Assembly: GCA_009760885.1 (NCBI GenBank)
Contig: CM019710.1
Coordinates: 2,024,633 to 2,088,632 of the forward strand
Direction of reading: 5' to 3'
Origin: Achatina immaculata
Taxonomy: Eukaryota > Mollusca > Gastropoda > Stylommatophora > Achatinidae
DNA length: 64,000 nucleotides
The notes under the pieces are model-generated. The model was not told the origin of the DNA and ran no database searches. It worked only from the letters and a program-made list of their open reading frames with translations. Every line of letters begins with the position of its first letter. Within the stretch, counting starts at the first letter, position 1. Position numbers and translations under genes: made by a program. Positions 55,788 through 64,000 of the stretch are shown one piece after another.

Positions 55788-55973
55788 AAACAATGAGGTT
55801 TTCGTACAGTAAAGTTATGGAAGACAATGTTGTATGGTTAGAGACCACGTGTGCATGTTTGCGTCAGGTACCTACGTGAGACCGAATCTAAACGACGAAA
55901 TTTTTATATCACGACGTCCATCAGCCTATTCGTGGTTGTAGATTCAGAACTGTTGTTAAGCGGCATTCGATCA

Positions 55974-56640
55974 GCTTCTCCGTTCATGATATCAGCCCAG
56001 TCCATTGCTTCTCCGTTCATGATATCAGCCCCGTCCATTGCTTCTCCGTTCATGATATCAGCCCCGTCCATTGCTTCTCCGTTCATGATATCAGCCAGGT
56101 CCATTTCTTCTCCGTTCATGATATCAGCCCCGTCCATTTCTTCTCCGTTCATGATATCAGCCCCGTCCATTGCTTCTCCGTTCATGATATCAGCCCCGTC
56201 CATTGCTTCTCCGTTCATGATATCAGCCAGGTCCATTTCTTCTCCGTTCATGATATCAGCCCCGTCCATTGCTTCTCCGTTCATGATATCAGCCCCGTCC
56301 ATTGCTTCTCCGTTCATGATATCAGCCAGGTCCATTTCTTCTCCGTTCATGATATCAGCCCCGTCCATTTCTTCTCCGTTCATGATATCAGCCCCGTCCA
56401 TTGCTTCTCCGTTCATGATATCAGCCCCGTCCATTGCTTCTCCGTTCATGATATCAGCCAGGTCCATTTCTTCTCCGTTCATGATATCAGCCCCGTCCAT
56501 TGCTTCTCCGTTCATGATATCAGCCCCGTCCATTGCTTCTCCGTTCATGATATTAGCCAGGTCCATTTCTTCTCCGTTCATGATATCAGCCCCGTCCATT
56601 GCTTCTCCGTTCATGATATCAGCCCCGTCCATTGCTTCTC
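55974..56640. repeat. 33-bp minisatellite, 20 units, higher-order structure, open on both strands
   Basis: Units of 'gcttctccgttcatgatatc' plus 'agccccgtccatt'. With a = 'ccccg..Gcttc', b = 'ccagg..Tcttc' and c = 'ccccg..Tcttc', the order is a' a a b c a a b a a b c a a b a a b a a, so a seven-unit block (b c a a b a a, 231 bp) occurs twice in a row. The plus strand reads SPFMISAPSIA repeats in a 290-codon frame; the minus strand reads MDGADIMNGEA repeats in a 242-codon frame. Neither has splice or promoter support. Confidence 0.95.
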
Positions 56641-56739
56641 GGTTCAGTCAGGTTAGGGCAAGACGTAATAAAGATATTTGCTGTAAACACTTTTCTGAAT
56701 TCTCTCTGCTCGCGTGTACTTGAAAATATTTCCAGTTTT

Positions 56740-57118
56740 ATTAAGTTAAAAATCCACAGCTAAAAAATGTAATTAGTTAAAACCCACAGCTAGAGGCGTG
56801 TATCGAGTTAAAACCCACAGCTAGAGGCGTGTAGCGAGTTAAAACCCACAGCTAGAGGCATGTAACGAGTTAAAACCCACAGCTAGAGGCGTGTAACGAG
56901 TTAAAACCCACAGCTAGAGGCATGTAACGAGTTAAAACCCACAGCTAGAGGCGTGTAGCGAGTTAAAACCCACAGCTAGAGGCGTGTAGCGAGTTAAAAC
57001 CCACAGCTAGAGGCGTGTAGCGAGTTAAAACCCACAGCTAGAGGCGTGTAGCGAGTTAAAACCCACAGCTAGAGGCGTGTAGCGAGTTAAAACCCACAGC
57101 TAGAGGCGTGTATCGAGT
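56740..57118. repeat. 31-bp minisatellite, about 12 units
   Basis: Units of 'cgagttaaaacccacagcta' plus 'gaggcgtgtag', with 'gtatc', 'gtaac' and 'catg' variants. Confidence 0.95.
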
Positions 57119-58138
57119 GCAACGTAGGTTGCCAGGACAAGTGTTCCATGGCCACTTTTTTTATTATTTTGTTGTTGTTGTTGTGTTGTTGTTGTTGTTC
57201 GGGTGGAAAAAAAAAGGGGGGGGGGGTATTTTTTTCTAATTGAAAGTGAACAGCTTCTATTTCTCAAAATGGACTTCACATTTTTCATAGACTAACATTT
57301 TCTACACTCTCCGTTCTATCGAGATTAGTTACAACTTTGCTTACAACATTGATCACAGCACAATTAAAGTTGACTAGATGAATCAAGTGGTTTCATGCAG
57401 CCATAAATTTTGTCAACCAACACAGGACACCCACTATCAGCCACAGGATGCTGATGGATATGTTGAAAAAAAAAGGGGAGGGGTCTGAGCACCTATGGAC
57501 ATGTCGGGAGTGCAACGATGATGACCCAGACCATAAACCTTAAACAAGTCCTAAATCTAAATGTTACGGGCACTAAATATCCTTCATAATTCGAGGGCTG
57601 TAATGTTGCCTGTTAACTTGGACTGTGACATGGAGAGCTGAGGATGTCAGTCTCTCTGACTGACACATAGCAGTAGTCAGTTGAACAAAGATTCTCTGAT
57701 GTTGTCAGAACTGTGGAACCAAACGTTTATGCCCATGTCTTTGATCTGAGCACCTGGACCATAGTCAGTGGAGGTCATCTAACTGTTGTTTAACTAGGGA
57801 CAGGCAGTCGTAAATGTCTAAGTGAGAAATAGAACAAGTGTTTAGCGAAAATCTTCCTCGACCAGATCATCAGAATATCATCTGCCCTCAGCTTACTTTT
57901 AAGCTTATTGAGTTTCTATTGAGTTTCTATTTGGAATTTAGAGCAAGATAGCAAATGACTTAAGGTCTTACCTGTAATGTTGAATGATATTACCAGGTGC
58001 GTAATTTGTAGGGCTGAAGTACAAATGAAAATAAGTGTGAAGTAATTATTACTTGTTATTACTAACACGGAGTGAATTTCTGAAGTGGCAGCCGAAGTTT
58101 TATATTCTTATATAGCAACAACAACAACAACAAAAGTA
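57119..58138. other. Intergenic stretch with GTT and poly-A/poly-G tracts
   Basis: A (GTT)n run with an adjoining A9 and G9 tract lies at about 57171-57227. An (AAC)n run lies at 58119-58132. No gene is seen. Confidence 0.55.
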
Positions 58139-58560
58139 CATCATCATCATCATGTACCGTGCCGACTGATGTTGGCGATTAAGCTTTTCCAGTGTGCCCG
58201 ACCCTTCATGCAGGCCATCAGCTCAGTTGGTGATCTTCTCTCACACCATCCCGTCAGACTGTCCAGTATCATTTCTCTCGGTCTTTCCCTGGTTCTTTTT
58301 TTCCCTCTGTTGTCCCTGTTGTTACAGGAAAAATGTCCCCTCTTCTCATTGCATGTCCTATGAAAGTACATTGTCTCTCTCGTTTTTTTTTTTTATCTCT
58401 CCAGCTCTTCTCGTACATTGTTCATTAGTAATCTTTGCTGTCCAGGGAATTCACAACCTTCAACTAATAAACCACATTTCTGCTGCTTGTAATGATCTTT
58501 GTGTAGACCAGACCATGAACAATAAAATAAGGATGTACAAGCTAGAACTGATCCGCTAAT
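58139..58560 (-). pseudogene. LINE 3' end, (ATG)n-tailed family, diverged copy
   Basis: The minus strand ends with [36 protein letters not shown] and an (ATG)n tail (plus-strand 'catcatcatcatcatg' from 58139). The upstream part is decayed with frameshifts near 58340 and a T run near 58385. Confidence 0.85.
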
Positions 58561-58715
58561 GAAACATTTTATAAGTTAGTCTGAAAGTTTCAAAATGCCC
58601 AATAGAAATATCCTGGTGCTTGCTTCGTGTGGGCAGTGGATCAAACAAACACAAAATAAGAAGTCGTTTTCTTACCTCGCTTGCATTTTGTCGCAGTTTT
58701 GTGCGCTCAACCACT

Positions 58716-58832
58716 GATTGCTGGTGGAGTGTAACCACTGATTGCTGGTGGAGTGTAACCACTGATTGCTGGTGGAGTGTAACCACTGATTGCTGGTGGA
58801 GTGTAACCAGTGATTGCTGGTGGCGTGTAGGG
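58716..58832. repeat. 24-bp minisatellite, about 5 units
   Basis: Units of 'accactgattgctggtggag' plus 'tgta'. Confidence 0.94.
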
Positions 58833-58884
58833 TATTTCCTGATCACAGGTGTTAAACACATTTGATTTTTAAGTCATTTTTTTC

Positions 58885-59280
58885 CATAGCTTCCCCTACA
58901 TAGCTTCCCCTACATAGCTTCCCTTCCATAGCTTCCCTTCCATAGCTTCCCCTACATAGCTTCCCCTACATAGCTTCCCTTCCATAGCTTCCCTTCCATA
59001 GCTTCCCCTACATAGATTCCCTTCCATAGCTTCCCTTCCATAGCTTCCCCTACATAGCTTCCCTTCCATAGCTTCCCTTCTATAGCTTCCCTTCCATAGC
59101 TTCCCCTACATAGCTTCCCCTACATAGCTTCCCTTCCATAGCTTCCCCTACATAGCTTCCCCTACATAGCTTCTCTTCCATAGCTTCCCCTACATAGCTT
59201 CCCTTCCATAGCTTCCCTTCCATAGCTTCCCTTCCATAGCTTCCCCTACATAGCTTCCCCTACATAGCTTCCCTTCCATC
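58885..59280. repeat. 14-bp minisatellite, about 28 units
   Basis: Two unit types, 'catagcttccccta' and 'catagcttcccttc', are intermingled in short runs. Confidence 0.95.
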
Positions 59281-59770
59281 AACGTGATTTTTCCGTCTCC
59301 CCCTCCCCCAAGAGAGGATTTTATATCTAAATATTTGAAAGTCTTCTGCAGCAACCTGATCATAGTTTCTAAGTTCAGCTTTGGGACACTCAGTCAGGCG
59401 GTGAAGCTTGGGAGAGGGTATAATGGCCAATTTAAATTTTAACCCAAAATGGTGTACTCCTGTACAGAGTGAATTTTATTCAGAATAGCAAGATGTGCAA
59501 TAAGATAATTTTAAAATTCTTGCTGTTTCTGTATATGGGCCAATCAAAGATGAAAATACTGGACATGTGGGATACGTGTTTAAAGTAGTGGACATTAATG
59601 CGTCCCAACCGAATTAACACGATTCTTAGGACAAATCCTTAAAATATGAGTCCCATATCATACCAGACGGCCTTATTAGCTGATTGGTTCTATCTGAATC
59701 TAAGTCCCGTAGCATTTGCATGTCATAGTGATTTTGAAGTGTTAGTTTCTAGGCCACTACAGCATTTGAG
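59281..59770. other. Intergenic stretch, no feature recognised
   Basis: No gene or transposon signature was found. Confidence 0.5.
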
Positions 59771-62358
59771 GTAGAGATGCACCTGCCCTCGCTGTCTTTG
59801 TCTTCCTAGGGAGACCCCAGGTAGAGATGCACCTGCCCTCGCTGTCTTTGTTTTTCTAGAGAGACCCAAGGTAGAGATGCCAGCAGCTGTCCTTACTGTC
59901 TTTGTTTTCCTAGGGAAACGTCGAGATAGAGATACCAGTAACTGTCCTCACTGTCTTTGTTTTCCTAGGGAGACCCCAGGTAGAGATGCCAGCAACTGTC
60001 CTCAATGTCTTTGTTTTCCTAGGGAGACCCAAGGTAGAGATGCCAGCAACTGTCCTCACTGTCTGTTTTCCTAGGGAAACGTCGAGATAGAGATGCCAGC
60101 AACTGTCCTCAATGTCTTTGTTTTCCTAGGGAAACGTCGAGATAGAGATACCAGCAACTGTCCTCGGTGTCTTTGTTTTCCTAGGGAAACGTCGAGATAG
60201 AGATGCCAGCAACTGTCCTCAATGTCTTTGTTTTCCTAGGGAAACGTCGAGATAGAGATGCCAGCAACTGTCCTCAATGTCTTTGTTTTCCTAGAAAACG
60301 TCGAGATAGAAATGCCAGCACCTGTCCTCAATGTCTTTGTTTTCCTAGGGAAACGTCGGGATAGAGATGCCAGCAACTGTCCTCAGTGTCTTTGTTTTTT
60401 CTAGAGAGACCTCAGGTAGAGATGCTAGCACCTGTCCTCTCTGCCTTTGTTTTCATAGAGACACCCCAGGTAGATATGCTAGCACATCTCCTCTCTGCCT
60501 TTGTTTTCATAGAGAGACCCCAGTTAGAGATTATAGCACCTCTCCTCTCTGCCTTTATTTTCTTAGAGAGACTCCAGGTAGAGATGCTAGCACATCTCCT
60601 CTCTGCCTTTGTTTTCATAGAGAGACCCCAGGTAGAGATGCTAGCACATCTCCTCTCTGCCTTTGTTTTCCTAGAGAAACCCCAGGTAGATATGCTAGCA
60701 CCTGTCCTCTCTGCCTTTGTTTTCCTAGAGAGACCCCAGGTAGAGATGCTAGCACATCTCCTCTCTGCCTTTGTTTTCCTAGAGAAACCCCAGGTAGATA
60801 TGCTAGCACCTCTCCTCTCTGCCTTTGTTTTCCTAGAGAGACCCCAGGTAGAGATTCTAGCACTTCTCCTCTCTGCCTTTGTTTTCCTAGAGAGACCCCA
60901 GGTAGAGATGCTAGCACCTGTCCTCTCTGCCTTTGTTTTCCTAGAGAGACCCCAGGTAGAGATTCTAGCACATCTCCTCTCTGCTTTTGTTTTCATAGAG
61001 AGACCCCAGGTAGATATGCTAGCACATCTCCTCTCTGCCTTTGTTTTCATAGAGAGACCCCAGTTAGAGATTATGGCACCTCTCCTCTCTGCCTTTATTT
61101 TCTTAGAGAGACTCCAGGTAGAGATGCTAGCACATCTCCTCTCTGCCTTTGTTTTCATAGAGAGACCCCAGGTAGAGATACTAGCACCTCTCCTCTCTGC
61201 CTTTGTTTTCCTAGAGAAACCCCAGGTAGATATGCTAGCACTTCTCCTCTCTGCCTTTGTTTTCCTAGAGAGACCCCAGGTAGAGATGCTAGCACCTGTC
61301 CTCTCTGCCTTTGTTTTCCTAGAGAGACCACAGGTAGAGATCCTAGCACATCTCCTCTCTGCCTTTATTTTCCTAGAGAGACCCCAGGTAGAGATGCTAG
61401 CACATCTCCTCTTTTCCTTTGTTTTCCTAGAGAGACCCCAGGTAGAGATGCTAGCATATCTCCTCTTTGCCTTTGTTTTCCTAGAGAGACCCCAGTTAGA
61501 GGTGCTATCACATCTCCTCTTTGCCTTTGTTTTCATAGAGAGACCCAAGGTAGAGATACTAGCACCTGTCCTCTCTGCCTTTATTTTCCTAGAGAGACCC
61601 CAGGTAGAGATGCTAGCACCTCTCCTCTCTGCCTTTGTTTTCCTAGAGATACCCCAGGTAGATATGCTAGCACATCTCCTCTCTGTCTTTATTTTCCTAG
61701 AGAGACCTCAGCTAGAGATGCTAGCACATCTCCTCTTTGCCTTTGTTTTCCTAGAGAGACCCCAGGTAGAGATGCTAGCACATCTCCTCTCTGCTTTTGT
61801 TTTCATAGAGAGACCCCCAGTAGATATGCTAGCACATCTCCTCTTTGCCTTTGTTTTCCTTGGGATACCCCAGGTAGATATGCTAGCACATCTCCTCTTT
61901 GCCTTTGTTTTCCTAGAGAGACCCCAGGTAGAGATGCTAGCACATCTCCTCTCTGCCTTTGTTTTCATAGAGAGACCCCCAGTAGAGATGCTAGCACCTG
62001 TCCTCTTTGCCTTTGTTTTCCTAGGGATACCCCAGGTAGAGATGCTAGCACATCTCCTCTCTGCCTTTGTTTTCCTAGAGAGACCCCAGGTAGAGATGCT
62101 AGCACCTGTCCTCTCTGCCTTTGTTTTCCTAGAGAGACCCCAGGTAGAGATGCTAGCACCTGTCCTCTCTGCTTTTGTTTTCCTAGAGAGACCCTAGGTA
62201 GATATGCTAACACCTGTCCTCTCTGTCTTTATTTTCCTAGAGAGACCCCAGGTAGAGATACTAGCACATTTCCTCTTTGCCTTTGTTTTCCTAGAGAGAC
62301 CCCAGGTAGAGATGCTGTCCTCTCTGCCTTTGTTTTCCTAGAGAGACCCCAGGTACTC
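59771..62358. repeat. 54-bp minisatellite, about 48 units, open in three frames
   Basis: The left third (to about 60370) uses unit versions with 'gggaaacgtcgagatag' and 'cagcaactgtcctc'; the rest uses 'tagagagaccccaggtag' and 'tagcacatctcctctc'. The 54-bp period and scarcity of stops give a 667-codon plus frame, a 603-codon plus frame and a 378-codon minus frame, all pure 18-residue repeats. On the plus strand every unit holds 'tttgttttcctag' (acceptor-like), an 11-base piece ending CAG, then 'gtagag' (donor-like). Confidence 0.96.
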
Positions 62359-62411
62359 ATTTTTTTTTAGAGTAGGCTGACCCCGGGCCCGGTCGGTCTG
62401 AAAAATGTCCG

Positions 62412-62481
62412 CAAGAGAGCGAATTCGAACCAGAGACCTTGTGATGGGTAGGTGAATGCACTGACCACTACATCACCGCGT
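62412..62481 (-). mobile_element. tRNA-like SINE head
   Basis: On the minus strand 'tgatgtagtgg' (62476-62466) fits the RNA polymerase III box A and 'ggttcgaattc' (62431-62421) fits box B, about 34 bases apart as in tRNAs. The whole resembles a degenerate tRNA without a complete acceptor stem, so it is a SINE head and not a tRNA gene. The body on its other side (62480-62637) is in plus orientation, so the two may come from different insertions. Confidence 0.6.
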
Positions 62482-62637
62482 CAACCAGCTGAGTGGTGGA
62501 GCCTCTAAAAAAGGGTAGCAGAGAAATGTGGGAATGGGTCAAGGTGTGATACTGACGGCACAAACTTTCACGTGTCCAAGATCTTGGAAATGCGGGCCTA
62601 ACACACTACTCCCAATATTCCTTCATGGCGGGAAATG
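62482..62637 (+). mobile_element. SINE body interrupted by a LINE insertion
   Basis: 'gagcctctaaaaaagggtag' and 'agagaaatgtggga', then 'ctgacggcacaaactttcac' and 'atcttggaaatgcgggccta', match the elements at 3800 and 18350. The sequence is cut after 'atggcgggaaatg' and appears to resume at 63388 with the same 13 bases. Confidence 0.65.
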
Positions 62638-63387
62638 CCGGTTAACGGGGTAGGGGTATCCTCTATCAAAGGAGAAGTAAGACGCTTCCTTACCTCCGTC
62701 AGTCTACGGGACACCCTTGGGCAAGGTGGAGTACCCGTACAGCCCCCCGATCAGGTTGACGTGAAGCCATGGGAGCAGGTGGTGGATGGAATGGGAGAGC
62801 AGCTGACAGATAATGTTGGTTATGGTCACCATTCTATGATGGTAGGCAGATAATCTTGATGTAGAGACAATGGCTACGATCACTGACTAGTACAGTCACT
62901 TCTTGGTAGGAAAGCAATGGTAAACTTCTTGGAAGGAAAGCGATGGTAAGCTGTCTTCTGGAAATATACCAAGAAACCCAAGCAGCAATCATGGAATTAA
63001 CAAAACAGCTGAGAAACACATAAATGCCTTTGGGTGTAAATGCTACAGAAGAGTTCTCCAAATATCGTGGACACAAAGGGGAACAAATATATCTATACTA
63101 CAAGAGCTTAATATTGAAGAGGGCTGGCTAGTAAAGAGGATTAAAGAGAGAAAACTTAAATATTTTGGACATATTAAACGTCATGATAATTTAGAGAAGA
63201 CCATACTGGAGGGATACATAATGGGAAAAAGAAAAAGAGGAAGACCAAAACGAAGATGGCTGCAAGAAATCGTTGACGATCTGCAAATGGACGCAGCAGA
63301 AGCAGGCCATCTTGCTCACAACCGAGAGGCCTACAGGAGTGCTGTTTGGGAGGCAAAGTTCCGCAAGGGACATGCAAATGAATGATG
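62638..63387 (+). mobile_element. Internally deleted LINE (KGHANE family) with 13-bp target-site duplication
   Basis: The 13 bases ATGGCGGGAAATG stand on both sides (62625-62637 and 63388-63400). The insert begins with a non-coding leader (62638 to about 62990) with no reverse transcriptase motif, then jumps to the family's 3' coding end: ENA-like 'aacacataaatgcctttggg', [14 protein letters not shown] and [20 protein letters not shown], and finally [20 protein letters not shown] with its (ATGA) end. It therefore looks like a LINE 5' leader fused to its 3' tail, about 750 bp, inserted as a unit. Confidence 0.75.
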
Positions 63388-63430
63388 ATGGCGGGAAATG
63401 GGGATTTCACTTTTTTTTCTTTTTTAAGTA
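63388..63430 (+). mobile_element. Resumed SINE tail with poly-T
   Basis: Following the second copy of the 13-bp repeat the sequence 'gggatttcac' leads into a T-rich run, a plausible end for the interrupted SINE. Confidence 0.5.
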
Positions 63431-64000
63431 AGGGAACTTTGTGAAATAGTTGGTTCTAAGGACTGTTATTGCCGGAGGTGGGGTGGAGAATTCGCTCTCC
63501 ACTCCAACGGCGTGGGTCTCAAACAGCCTCTGGCAGTTAAGTCCAGATCCTGGCCTTCCCATGGCAGAACTGTTTAAACTGACAGGAGAAGGGGCGAAGG
63601 GGAATATCTGGCGTCTGAAAACCAGACATTTAGGGTAGATGAGAGGCACGTTTGGTAGCTCATCTACCGCTGCTGGCAAGATTCTTCAGCTGCCGTGCTT
63701 GGAGCGGTGCTCCTCCCGGCCTATGAAGAAAGGTGCAAATGGGGTTGCCGCGCGGCAGCACTGCGGAAAAGGTGGTAGAAAGGATAAAGCGAAGCGAACA
63801 GTCAAACCACGGCACCTCTGGTCGGCCACGTCTTAAGCGCACTCATATCGGGTGAAACGCCTGAACCGGCTTAACCAAAGGTTAAGACACTACTGGCGAG
63901 ACTCTTCGGATGCCGCGCGTGGAGTGAAGCTCCTCCCGGTCAAGGAAGAAACTGCGGAAAAGAAGTAAAGGTTGCTGTGCGGCGCCGATGTGAAAAGGTG
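63431..64000. other. GC-rich tail with imperfect direct repeat, unassigned
   Basis: This is richer in GC and CpG than the rest of the window. A segment near 63673 ('ctggcaagattcttcagctg', then 'gagcggtgctcctcccgg') recurs imperfectly near 63893 ('ctggcgagactcttcggatg', then 'gagtgaagctcctcccgg'), about 220 bp apart. It could be the leader of another LINE or a CpG-rich regulatory region. Short frames on both strands have no recognisable domain. Confidence 0.45.

Larger units (their letters stand above)
53896..55790. repeat. Segmental duplication unit C with longer trinucleotide tail
   Basis: 53896-55440 copies the 67-bp array, unique segment, shortened 30-bp array and AT-rich segment of unit B, with scattered single-base differences and indels (for example 'tgtgttgtttag' for 'tgtgtttgtttag'). 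Confidence 0.92.

Noticed and set aside
53505..55796. Thr-, Ala- and Leu-rich open frames of 200-260 codons
   Set aside because: They arise from ACT/GCT trinucleotide expansions inside duplicated blocks and carry no recognisable domain.
60367..62370. 667-codon open frame, the longest in the window
   Set aside because: It is a pure 18-residue repeat from a 54-bp array, with a second plus frame and a minus frame also open, so openness reflects the period and not coding.
62412..62481. Candidate functional tRNA gene on the minus strand
   Set aside because: Box A and box B are present but the acceptor stem and anticodon arm do not pair convincingly, and the sequence is attached to a SINE-like body.

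Overview
This is a eukaryotic, probably molluscan (gastropod-like) genomic window. The reasons are a single spliced gene with small exons and long introns, many LINE clades (Jockey/I-like, RTE-like and at least three further families), Tc1, mariner, piggyBac and Helitron relics, tRNA-derived SINEs, and an exceptional density of minisatellites. Nothing bacterial, and no CRISPR or operon structure, was seen. The species assignment is inference only.

The one confident host gene is a type I HSP40 co-chaperone (DNAJA1/DNAJA4 class) on the minus strand, with seven coding exons between 30220 (ATG) and 14749 (stop). The exons join in frame with GT-AG junctions to give 409 residues: J domain with HPD, G/F region, four-repeat zinc finger, C-terminal substrate-binding domains and a CaaX-like end. 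About 0.85 kb upstream of the ATG are a heat-shock-element-like array and a palindromic NRF1-type site, which suit a heat-inducible or housekeeping chaperone promoter.

The layout is as follows. 1-14.7 kb: Jockey-like reverse transcriptase at the edge, a duplicated 1.46 kb block with a 45-bp satellite, 31-, 48-, 81- and 40-bp arrays, an RNase H remnant and a truncated RTE-like LINE. 14.7-30.3 kb: the DNAJA gene, whose introns are packed with arrays and with Tc1, mariner, piggyBac-MITE, SINE and LINE debris. 31-38 kb: promoter, LINE fragments, a near full-length RTE-like LINE nested in an older LINE that itself sits in a minisatellite, and a non-autonomous Helitron. 39-41.7 kb: a 54-bp satellite containing two copies of the same LINE insertion. 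42.8-43.8 kb: a second Helitron. 44-49 kb: 40-, 34- and 44-bp arrays and a C-tract array. 49-55.8 kb: recent nested segmental duplications carrying LINE pieces, 67- and 30-bp arrays and trinucleotide expansions. 56-62.4 kb: 33-, 31-, 24-, 14- and 54-bp arrays. 62.4-64 kb: a SINE split by an internally deleted LINE with a 13-bp target-site duplication, then an unexplained GC-rich tail.

The most interesting pattern is that several intronic arrays in the chaperone gene are built from its own exon-intron junctions: the exon 3 donor is repeated about 12 times and the exon 6 acceptor about 3 to 4 times, and the array unit beside exon 7 resembles the start of that exon. This fills the introns with decoy splice sites.
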